Source: Granulicella sp.
Lineage (GTDB): Bacteria > Acidobacteriota > Terriglobia > Terriglobales > Acidobacteriaceae
DNA: 64,000 nt
Assembly (NCBI GenBank): GCA_027452215.1
Contig: DAIDGQ010000039.1
Span: 62,001-126,000 of the forward strand
Direction: 5' to 3'
Shown here: positions 37,601-44,553 of the stretch, in pieces
Numbering within the stretch: position 1 is the first letter of the stretch
How the letters are laid out: every line of letters begins with the position of its first letter
Notes under the pieces: model-generated
What the model saw: only the letters and a program-made list of their open reading frames with translations
Told to the model about the DNA's origin: nothing
Database searches by the model: none
Program-made: the position numbers and the translations under genes

Positions 37601-38895
37601 TTCAGCGCACTGTCCAGATGGCCACCACTCATTCCGATCAGTGCCCGCAGGCGCAGAAACGCGGCCCGGTTCGGCCCCTTCTCGTCCAGCGAGCCAATCT
37701 GATTCTGCGCGATTTCCAACTGCTGCTGCGCCAGATCCGGCTGCTCCAGATTCTGATACAGCGCCTCCAGATTCATATGCAACTGAATGCCGTAGAGGTC
37801 TCCCTCGGCAGGGGACGCGGGGAGGTTGGCCAAAGCAGCGCTATACTCCTGCGCGGCGTCTCCATTGCGATCCTGAATCTGCGCAATTTCTGCTCGAATC
37901 GCATGCAGCCGGTAGTACTTTGGATCCAGCACGGCCGCACGCTGGAGATACTTCGTCGCCTGATCGATGGAGCCCACCGAGACCTGCGCCTGCGCCGCTG
38001 AAAGTTGCAGCACGAGATCCTGCGGAAGCAGGTCGGCCGCCTGCCGGTAAAGCCGCGCCGAGTCCTCCGGCTTGCCATCCAGCCCATAGGTATACGCCAG
38101 CTCCGCGACCACGTCTGGTTTAGGATTCCGTATCCCCTTCAAGGCGTCCACAGCCTTCGCATAATCTCCCGTCTCGCGATAAAACTCCGCCAGCGACCGG
38201 GCTACATCCGGATTATTCGGAGCCCGCGTCTTCGCCATATCAAGATAGTGGCCCGCCAGCTCCGGCTGCTTCAGATGCTCATACGCAACGGCCAGCAGCA
38301 GCTCCGATTGCGCCGCCGGCTCAATCCGCTCTGCCTTGTTCAGCCATTCAATCGCCCCGGTGTAGTTCCCCGACCGCATGTACAGGTCCCCAAGCGCCAT
38401 CAGATCGTTCTTCCGCCCCGGAGCCGCTGCAATCACCTGCAGAAAAATTCGTTCCGCCTCGTTGGTTCTCCCCATGAGGCTGTAGGTCTGGGCCAGGCCA
38501 GACAGTCCATCGACCGAAGAAGGCTTCAGCCGAATCCCTCGCTGGTATGCGTCAACCGCAGGCCCGTACTTGCCGTCGAGTCGCGCCGCGTACCCCAGCA
38601 GGAACATCAGCTGCGGATCGTTCGGCGCCGATTTCGCCGCGCGCTCTGCATAGGAATACGCAAGTGCATGGTCCCCGCGCTGCAGCGCCAACTCAGCCGC
38701 TCGCGCCAGTCGCGCGTTCTGGATGCTCGACCCCCATCCCAGCTGCTGTTCTGGGGACGAAGGCTGATCCGTCTGTTTTCCCGAATCCGCGGAGCCGCCT
38801 GCGCCTACCTGGTAGGTCTGAGCGAGTCCCGAGCCGGTAAGAAGGCAAAGTGCAACACAGTAAATAATTTTGGAGCGGTCAAGTCGAACTATCAA
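34648..38895 (-). CDS. Giant TPR protein with C-terminal outer-membrane barrel (BcsC/PgaA-like)
   Basis: 1415 residues. Signal peptide (YCVALCLLTGSGLAQ) followed by some 25-30 TPR-like units (about 40-1060, for example SRFALTSLGYASRAAGNNADAEKYFKLLA), and then a beta-rich C-terminus of about 330 residues ending SLTIF. Periplasmic TPR plus outer-membrane barrel is the architecture of BcsC, PgaA and AlgK/AlgE exopolysaccharide exporters, so it probably guides a glycan through the outer membrane. No cellulose synthase or PgaC homologue is adjacent, so the polymer is unknown. Upstream is a 220-bp gap and divergent envelope genes. Confidence 0.75.
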   Translation of the reverse strand: MIVRLDRSKIIYCVALCLLTGSGLAQTYQVGAGGSADSGKQTDQPSSPEQQLGWGSSIQNARLARAAELALQRGDHALAYSYAERAAKSAPNDPQLMFLLGYAARLDGKYGPAVDAYQRGIRLKPSSVDGLSGLAQTYSLMGRTNEAERIFLQVIAAAPGRKNDLMALGDLYMRSGNYTGAIEWLNKAERIEPAAQSELLLAVAYEHLKQPELAGHYLDMAKTRAPNNPDVARSLAEFYRETGDYAKAVDALKGIRNPKPDVVAELAYTYGLDGKPEDSARLYRQAADLLPQDLVLQLSAAQAQVSVGSIDQATKYLQRAAVLDPKYYRLHAIRAEIAQIQDRNGDAAQEYSAALANLPASPAEGDLYGIQLHMNLEALYQNLEQPDLAQQQLEIAQNQIGSLDEKGPNRAAFLRLRALIGMSGGHLDSALKDMTESLAMTPKDPNSLQLYGDLLMKMGKTTEAIAVFQKALAIDPKSRFALTSLGYASRAAGNNADAEKYFKLLARDYPTSYVPFLALGDMYTALGEYGKAETAYARGYVLAPKNSLMVAGGMNAAIEGHDLPLAGTWLHRVTAPMESAPQVLREKERYFSFMGESQQSADIGREAIKVLPHDRDVVVYLGYDLLHLGRYAELQALTTQYEDVFPKDPDIPLLAGYVYKHDGKMDLAAKAFTEALNRDPNVVTAYTNRGYVLNDLHQPGEAAHDFAEAIKREPKNTEAHMGLAFAELNLQHPQEAIRQTQLAEATSGDTELVHMIRATAYGRLGLLGKSAAEYNAALKFDPTDGSLYLGLANVFFAERRYQDAVTQLQMASKYLPENASIYALMARSYANLHDRQQALANVQLAEKYAEMPESGKDPAPDLGRVSDIYVSTGQALSTLGDQAGAMEQFGKALLVPNSNRVSVRLAIAGLMAEQGHTEDVERQIALAQMEAEAGDTVPATGDQYIQAASLFQQIHEYELSQTYLQRAKQAGAPDMSVRIGLANSYLALGETRLAAAELAAVKQTDDNEADYQFLLAQAALEQQQHRTTEALSTFAEASTDSGADQTAEQGLLQAGANEGFRINPTLSVLSNLTIQPIFEDTTVYVLDSKLDSPNGPVPSTDIAQLPPPRSSIETSWISAFHVHAHNLPPNGSFFQLRNARGIISVPATNSIVHRDTTDYTTSLGLDPTLHIGSNVVTFNSGLQGTIRRDALSPVVLNQNLLRVFTYFTTTSFLNAVSADGFFTYEFGPFTEIAMRSKSAIGAVNFRVGAPWGKTALVTGWGVNDQKFDSKSLGNSEDYFTSSYIGLTHRFSKELNVEAIMEDRRAWRIVPFSPLGSSISQAIRPAGTIDYSPTPYWDIQATSSYESTRSFHVYDAVQNGFAVSYTRPINRSFTESTRKLRLKYPIRFSAGVQEETFLNFTQGHSQIRPYVSLTIF

Positions 38896-39071
38896 GGGTC
38901 ACCGAAACGTTACTACTAAGTATCAAGCCATTTGATTCAAAATGCGATGCCAGAGTCTCCTCGTCACTCAAATGTAACGGGTACACTAGGAAAGTCCGCC
39001 TGACCTGTTTGAATTCATCACTATGCCAGTCTATGTAATCTATTTAAACTTCGAGAAAAAGCAACCGGGCT

Positions 39072-39091
39072 TTGTGATGATCGCATCACAA
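39072..39091. promoter_or_regulatory. Inverted repeat upstream of the four-gene envelope operon
   Basis: TTGTGATG-ATCG-CATCACAA, a perfect 8-bp inverted repeat, 25 bp upstream of the TTG start at 39116. It resembles but differs from the CRP-type sites (N8 rather than N6 between TGTGA and TCACA). It could be an operator. Confidence 0.45.
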
Positions 39092-39115
39092 CCAATCTGA
39101 TCCGAAGAGGGAACT

Positions 39116-40885
39116 TTGCAAAAGCCTGTTTTTATTGCTACACCTGCAACTTCGTCGAAACCCATACCAATGAGCTTCATCCTCATGGCAGCGGTTGCGA
39201 TCCATTTGCCTCTGATGCTTATGCAACTGCCGTTGAAGTCCTACGACACCAACTTTCACATCTTCTTCGCGTCGCATTACGTCCATCACTGGTTCGATCC
39301 CTGGAATCCGAAGTGGTTCGCTGGCTTTTCGCAGACCACCTATCCTCCTCTCCCGCAGCAATGGGTGGCACTCGTCTCTTGGGTCTGTGGCCTCAACATG
39401 GCGTACATGGCCGTCCAACTGGCGGCGATCCTACTCCTCGCCATCGGCGTCTACCGGTTCTCCCGCCTCTGGGTCGGCCCCCGTGCAGCCTCCTATGCGG
39501 CCCTGGCCAGCGTCTTCCTCGGCAACGAGAGCTTCCTCGTTTACTCTGCCGGGCAACTTAGCACCACCTTCGCAGCGCCAATCTATCTCAACGCCCTTCC
39601 CTTCTTCTTCGACTGGCTTCGCTACGGCAAGTGGCGCTCTCTGCTCAAGGCAAGCGTGCTGCTGGTTGCCGCCGCCGCCGCACATCATGCGACTCTCATC
39701 TTCGGTTCCGCCTTCTTCGCCCTTCCGGTCATCGCCCTGGTCCTGATGGAGAGCAGCGAAAGTGAGTCCGACGAAAAGACCTCCGTGCAGGCCGTGATCG
39801 CGCGAACCGTTATGCTCACCGTCCTCGTCGGCGCTGCCATCGCCGTGGTGCTGCTGCCCTACTGGATCGGACTGATCCGCTATCCCATCACCCAGACGCC
39901 GATCCCGCATCCCAGCCGCGCCAGCTATATTCTCAGCCCGCAGTGGGGCCTTAACTACTTCATCGTTCCCTACGGGGCCCTGATCCTCGCCCTTCCCTTC
40001 ATCGTCATTCGAGGAGCCGCGGTCACCCGGCTCCGCCCCCTGCTCCTTGGCTTCTGGGTAGCCTTCCTCGTAGGTCTCGGCGGAACGACCCCGGTCGGCA
40101 AAGTGCTTCTTGGCCGCGCCTTCGAGGTCCTCACCTTCGAGCGCTTCAGCTACTGGGCCGCCCTGCTCGCGCTTCCCATTCTCGGCCTTGTCCTCGTGGA
40201 GTTCATCGACCGCTTCCGTCTCAAGGCAGCCATCGCGACCGCTCTGCTGGCGGCCTCCACCTGCGCTCTCGCCGTCGCCTGGTCCAGCATCCGTCCCGCC
40301 GATGCCGCCAACTTCGACGTTGCCTCCGTTGCCCTCTGGCTCAATCGCGATGGCCACGACCGCTTCCGCTACGTCACCCTCGGCTTCGGCAGCAAGCTCT
40401 CCCGGCTGGCCATTATGACCGACGCCACCAGCGTTGACGGCGAATCGAACTCCTCCCGCATGCTTCCCGAACTCACGAAGTTCGGCGGTGCCGCGCTCAC
40501 CAGTTCGAAGTACTTCGCCAAGCCCGGTCTCGACTCCCTCCGAGCCATGCTCGCCCACGCCGATCGCTACGGTCTCAAGTGGGTTATCGTGCGTGACTCC
40601 TACTACGACCCGCTCCTCTACTTCGCCGGCTGGCGCCAGGTCGATGAACTCGATGACAAGACCATCACCGTCTGGGGCAAGGACGGCGTTCCTCCGGCCA
40701 CTCCCATGAACGCCTCGCAGATGCCTCCCCACTGGCAGGGAGTCCTGTGGGGAACACTTCCCTTCGGGTTCAGCATCCTCGCCCTGCTCGTCATCTTTCT
40801 GCCAGAAGAACGAACCCGGGGCTTCCGCGATGACGACGTCTCTCTCTCCCGCGAACAGGCTCTTAACGGGGAGGTGCTCTCGTGA
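39116..40885 (+). CDS. Polytopic membrane protein, PTPS-related/GT-C-like
   Basis: 589 residues with about ten hydrophobic segments. The N-terminal YDTNFHIFFASHYVHHWFDPWNPKWF and FSQTTYPPLPQQW match the 6-pyruvoyl-tetrahydropterin-synthase-related membrane family (PF10131), which resembles GT-C glycosyltransferases. The C-terminal periplasmic domain is soluble. The start is TTG 39116, supported by AGAGGG 6 nt upstream. It is the first of four genes joined by GTGA overlaps. Possible job: lipid-linked sugar transfer or polymer handling; inference only. Confidence 0.75.
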   Translation: MQKPVFIATPATSSKPIPMSFILMAAVAIHLPLMLMQLPLKSYDTNFHIFFASHYVHHWFDPWNPKWFAGFSQTTYPPLPQQWVALVSWVCGLNMAYMAVQLAAILLLAIGVYRFSRLWVGPRAASYAALASVFLGNESFLVYSAGQLSTTFAAPIYLNALPFFFDWLRYGKWRSLLKASVLLVAAAAAHHATLIFGSAFFALPVIALVLMESSESESDEKTSVQAVIARTVMLTVLVGAAIAVVLLPYWIGLIRYPITQTPIPHPSRASYILSPQWGLNYFIVPYGALILALPFIVIRGAAVTRLRPLLLGFWVAFLVGLGGTTPVGKVLLGRAFEVLTFERFSYWAALLALPILGLVLVEFIDRFRLKAAIATALLAASTCALAVAWSSIRPADAANFDVASVALWLNRDGHDRFRYVTLGFGSKLSRLAIMTDATSVDGESNSSRMLPELTKFGGAALTSSKYFAKPGLDSLRAMLAHADRYGLKWVIVRDSYYDPLLYFAGWRQVDELDDKTITVWGKDGVPPATPMNASQMPPHWQGVLWGTLPFGFSILALLVIFLPEERTRGFRDDDVSLSREQALNGEVLS

Positions 40886-42015
40886 ACAAAGGACGCCTTC
40901 TCGCCGCAGGTATCGCCGTCGCCACACTTCTCCTGCTCGTCATCGGCACGATGTGGCCTGTTACCTCCGCCGTCGCATACGCCGGAGGTGGACAAGGCGA
41001 TCTGCTGGTCGCCCCCTCGACCCCAGAGGCTGCAGCCAACGATCTCGGAACCCAGATTCGACTTCACGCCTGGGATAAGGCCTACTCCAGCCTCGCCAAC
41101 AAAGCCGAGTTTACCCAGGATCAGTTCATCCACGACCTCACAGGCTATGCCCTCAGTCTGCGCACCTATGCCACCCTCGATGGCTTCGAAGTGCAGCCGC
41201 TTCACCAGACAGCCAACGATGCGGATATGATCATGAAGCTTCGCTGGTCCACCGTCGTCGGAACCTTCGAGGACAAGCGCAACGTCCACGCCACCCGCAG
41301 CGGAGATCACTGGGCCGTCAACTGGCCCATCGTCCCCGAACAGCATGTCCCGCCACAGGTCATCCCCGTTAACTATCTGCGCTGGGACGTCATCACCAGC
41401 GGCTCCGGAGACGATTGGGGGGCACAGGATGTCGAAGCTCCTCACGTCCGCATCGTCGACATGCACCCCGTCAATCGTGCCGACGGAGTCGTCGTCATGG
41501 GAGAGCTTCTTAACGAAGATGTCATCCCCGCCTACGTCTCAGTGCGCTCCACCCTGCTCGCTAAGAACGGCTCGGTCCTCGATAGCGAAGGCAGCTTTGA
41601 TATGATCTCGCACACGCTTCTTCCCAAGCAGGTGACTCCCTTCGTCATCCGCTTCCCCGGCGTAGATTTATCTGACGTAGCGAGCATCCGCATGCAGCCG
41701 CTCTCGGTCCTCGTCTCCGCCTCGGCTGATCCCGTCATCGAGGTTCTCAACCAGCAATACAACGCTCCCCCGGGAGCCTCGCTCACTGGCCAACTCTCCA
41801 ACCAGAGCGGCCAGACCGTCAACGTAGCGCACGTCATCTCATCCTTCTACGACAAGAATGGGCAGTTGATTTGGGTCGCCGGCCAATACATCGATCGCGC
41901 ACTCCAGCCCCAGACCCCCGTCGACTTCCACATCTCCGTCCCTGAAGACATCGCACGAAACGTCAACACGGAACGAACCGTCGTTTCGACGTACGTGCTC
42001 GGGGGATCGCTGTGA
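40882..42015 (+). CDS. Membrane-anchored exported protein, NTF2-like N-terminal part (unknown)
   Basis: 377 residues from GTG 40882, overlapping the previous stop by GTGA. One N-terminal membrane helix (IAVATLLLLVIGTMWPV) is followed by a region resembling NTF2/MecA_N folds (DKAYSSLANKAEFTQDQFIHDLTGY, then HATRSGDHWAVNWPIVPEQ), and by beta-rich domains (VMGELLNEDVIPAYVSVRSTLLAKNG; SSFYDKNGQLIWVAGQYI) typical of FxLYD/DUF3426-like modules. Possibly an assembly factor acting with the first gene product on the outer face of the inner membrane. No family is firmly recognised. Confidence 0.65.
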   Translation: MNKGRLLAAGIAVATLLLLVIGTMWPVTSAVAYAGGGQGDLLVAPSTPEAAANDLGTQIRLHAWDKAYSSLANKAEFTQDQFIHDLTGYALSLRTYATLDGFEVQPLHQTANDADMIMKLRWSTVVGTFEDKRNVHATRSGDHWAVNWPIVPEQHVPPQVIPVNYLRWDVITSGSGDDWGAQDVEAPHVRIVDMHPVNRADGVVVMGELLNEDVIPAYVSVRSTLLAKNGSVLDSEGSFDMISHTLLPKQVTPFVIRFPGVDLSDVASIRMQPLSVLVSASADPVIEVLNQQYNAPPGASLTGQLSNQSGQTVNVAHVISSFYDKNGQLIWVAGQYIDRALQPQTPVDFHISVPEDIARNVNTERTVVSTYVLGGSL

Positions 42016-42890
42016 GGATTGGCCGGGCATCCGTATTCGCCGCATCAGTCGCTCTAGCGGCAGCCACGCTCGCTCGGGGACAGGCATCGCACATGACGCC
42101 TCCCCCCAGCGTCACGGCCGGCAGCGCCTTCGCTATTCCCACCACCGGAAGCGGTAAGGCAGCGCTTTACATCGTTGGTCCAGCTCAGGCAGTCCGTCGC
42201 GACGTCGACCTCGGTCAGCCCGCCTCCTTTGCTGCGGGAGTCCTCTATAACGCCGGCCACTACGTCGTACTCCTCACGGGAGACTCCGTAGCCGACACCG
42301 CAGAGCTCGACGTCGTCCCCGCCCCACAGCCCGAGACCCTCGGTTTTCTCGCCAAACCCTCTCGCCTACCCGTCGGCACACCCAACGGAATCAGCGGCGC
42401 CATCTACATCTTCGACGCCTACCATAACCTGATCACCAAGCCCCTGCCCGCCACCCTCGAACTGTCGAACGCGTCCGGCATCGTCCAGACCCGCACCGTA
42501 ACCACCCTCAACGGTCTCGCTTGGACCGAGATGAATTCGGCGGAGAAAGAAGGCACCGTCAAATTCGTGGCCCGCGTCGGCAACATCTCCAGCACCCGCA
42601 TCATCGATCAAGTCCCCGGTGATCCCTGTGCCATTACCATCTCCGCCGCTCCAGCCAATGGCAAGCTCCTGGTGCAGACCGCTCCCGTGCATGACTGCAG
42701 CGGCAACGCCATTCCCGATGGCACCATCGTCACCTTCACCGAAACTTATAACAATATGCAAACCACCGTCGATGTTCCCCTCAAACAAGGCGTCGCGCGC
42801 GTCACGATGCCAGCCTACAAAGGTTCGAAGATCTCAGCCGCCAGCGGCGTCGTCGCCGGCAACGAGATTCTATGGGGTGGCGGTCAGTGA
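42012..42890 (+). CDS. Exported Ig-like protein, unknown
   Basis: 292 residues from GTG 42012 (GTGA overlap with the gene before). Signal peptide ends LAAATLARGQ. The mature part is beta-sandwich-like: YNAGHYVVLLTGDSVADTAEL, then GAIYIFDAYHNLITKPLPATLELSNASG, similar to Big_1-type invasin/intimin domains (D-x-x-G-N-P-I pattern). A Cys pair in DPCAITI and VHDCSGNAIPDG may form a disulfide. Probably a periplasmic or surface structural partner in the operon. Confidence 0.65.
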   Translation: MRIGRASVFAASVALAAATLARGQASHMTPPPSVTAGSAFAIPTTGSGKAALYIVGPAQAVRRDVDLGQPASFAAGVLYNAGHYVVLLTGDSVADTAELDVVPAPQPETLGFLAKPSRLPVGTPNGISGAIYIFDAYHNLITKPLPATLELSNASGIVQTRTVTTLNGLAWTEMNSAEKEGTVKFVARVGNISSTRIIDQVPGDPCAITISAAPANGKLLVQTAPVHDCSGNAIPDGTIVTFTETYNNMQTTVDVPLKQGVARVTMPAYKGSKISAASGVVAGNEILWGGGQ

Positions 42891-43387
42891 TCAAACGGTT
42901 CTTCGTCCTCGCATGCTCCCTAACGCTTCCGCTCGCTTCCGCGGCAGCACAGCAGGCAACCGTACATCTTGAGCCGCAGCAACTGCACGGCTCCCGGCCC
43001 ATCGAGAAGCAGACCGAGGCCGCGGTAATTCGGGACTATCTGGCAGCCTGGGAGAGCATGCAATCAGCGCTCAATCTCAATCAGCCGACTCTCCTCGACA
43101 CGAACTTTGTCGGGCCCGCGCTGGATAAACTCACCGGCACCATTGGCGATCAAGCCAGCCTGGGGATACACGTTCGCTATCAGGAGCGTTCCCACGATCT
43201 GCAGTTCGTCTTCTACTCCCCTGAGGGTTCCTCGATCCAGCTCATCGACACCGTGGAGTACGACGAGCAGGTCCTCGATCACGACAAGGTTCTAGCCACC
43301 AAGCCGCTGCGTCAACGCTACCTAGTCGTCCTCACACCCTCCGAAGTACGATGGAGAGTACGCCTCTTTCAGGCCGACACCCAGTAA
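42887..43387 (+). CDS. Small exported protein, unknown
   Basis: 166 residues. I place the start at GTG 42887, whose GTGA overlap with the previous stop repeats the pattern of the two junctions before it; the track ATG 42872 is an alternative. Signal peptide FFVLACSLTLPLASAAAQQ, then helix (AAVIRDYLAAWESMQSALNL) and a beta-rich half (VRYQERSHDLQFVFYSPEGSSIQLIDTVEY), resembling an NTF2-like small domain. Last gene of the operon. Confidence 0.65.
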   Translation: MIKRFFVLACSLTLPLASAAAQQATVHLEPQQLHGSRPIEKQTEAAVIRDYLAAWESMQSALNLNQPTLLDTNFVGPALDKLTGTIGDQASLGIHVRYQERSHDLQFVFYSPEGSSIQLIDTVEYDEQVLDHDKVLATKPLRQRYLVVLTPSEVRWRVRLFQADTQ

Positions 43388-43495
43388 CAGCAGCGCCGGA
43401 CCAAGCAGCCAGCCCACCAACGCCCTCCCACCTCATCCGGATGATCGCTCCACCCAGCTCGCTCATCCGGACTCGAACACCCCGAGGCACTTCCC

Positions 43496-44542
43496 CTATC
43501 CCTTAGGCTTTGCTTCAGCCGCCGGAGCACCCTTCGCATCCGGCTTCAGCGAAGTATCTTTAGCCGGACTGCTGCACGTTGGCACACCCGGCTCGATCTC
43601 CGATCCCTCTTCATAATCGTTCCAAGTCTCTATCATCACAAACGGAATCGTCTGCCCCGCTGGAAAGTACTTCCTCCATAGATTCATTGTGTCGTTATAG
43701 GTCATCCCGCAGCGTGCCGATATGTGACGGTTCAGGCTCCACGATGCCTTGTGATCGTCCAGCTTCGGCCACGCGCCGCCCACAATCAGCTTGTCCGCAT
43801 ACTTCTCCGCCATGTTTTTATAGAAGTCGGCAAGATACCGGTCGCCCCAGTTGCTGCCATCGGCGGCCCATCCCAGCGGCCCCGGATTGATCCACGGATA
43901 GAAGCCGTCAAACGCATCCGGGTGGGGTCCGGGAAGGTTCTCCTGGATCAGCAGCGGCGCCGGATTCCACTTGTTCACCACCGTCCTCACCTTGGCCCAG
44001 TCCGTGTGATTTCCATTAGGAAACACAAAGATCACAGGCCTTCCCTCGTACGTAAGATAGGCCTGATGCCCCGGCGCAGCGGACGAAAGATATGTGTCGT
44101 GGAACATCGTAAAATCCGCGATCGCCTCGTCCGTCGCCCCCTCTTCTGTATTGGCCTCTTCGTACATCATTGCCACTTTGAATTTGTTCTTCGCAGCCAG
44201 CTCCTGCACCAGCGAATAGCTCTGATCGATGAACGGCTCGCGATCGCCATACCAGTCCACGACAAACGCGGAAATCCCCATCTCCTTGGCGCTGTGAATC
44301 TGATTCCGGATCACTTCGGGGTCATGCGAGGTATAGCCCACCGAGATATGCTTTGGCGTGCCAAACCATGCTTCGTACACAGCCAGAACTTCAGGCGAAG
44401 AGCCTGTCGCTTTATACTTCAGTTGAACCGCGGGAGACTGACCAAAGCATCCATGTATGAGAAAAAGAAAAGCGCATAAGGTAGCACTGAGACCAACAGA
44501 CATGTAAGTATTATCCAACATACCTAATCTGAAATGGGCCAT
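43496..44542 (-). CDS. Exported GH99/GH71-like glycan-active protein
   Basis: Up to 348 residues; the true start may be ATG 44503 (MSVGLSATLCAFLF), which gives a classical signal peptide ending FGQ. The mature domain contains YEAWFGTPKHISVGYTSHDPEVIRNQIHSAKEMGISAFVVDWYG, the (beta/alpha)8 opening of GH99/WbsX-like and GH71-like proteins, and ends with IPFVMIETWNDYEEGSEIEPG, where the catalytic acidic residues of this group lie. It probably trims or binds a mannose-type glycan. It is divergent from the flippase gene with almost no spacing if both track starts are used, another reason to favour shorter starts. Confidence 0.75.
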   Translation of the reverse strand: MAHFRLGMLDNTYMSVGLSATLCAFLFLIHGCFGQSPAVQLKYKATGSSPEVLAVYEAWFGTPKHISVGYTSHDPEVIRNQIHSAKEMGISAFVVDWYGDREPFIDQSYSLVQELAAKNKFKVAMMYEEANTEEGATDEAIADFTMFHDTYLSSAAPGHQAYLTYEGRPVIFVFPNGNHTDWAKVRTVVNKWNPAPLLIQENLPGPHPDAFDGFYPWINPGPLGWAADGSNWGDRYLADFYKNMAEKYADKLIVGGAWPKLDDHKASWSLNRHISARCGMTYNDTMNLWRKYFPAGQTIPFVMIETWNDYEEGSEIEPGVPTCSSPAKDTSLKPDAKGAPAAEAKPKG

Positions 44543-44553
44543 CCTGTCTCAAC

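Noticed and set aside
38005-38919. 304-residue plus-strand ORF and similar long antisense ORFs (for example 5653-6564 and 39431-40927)
   Set aside because: Antisense shadows of large real genes with strong domain evidence on the other strand.
39001-39115. Cyclic-di-GMP riboswitch upstream of the envelope operon
   Set aside because: I could not find the conserved GEMM core; only an inverted repeat is present.
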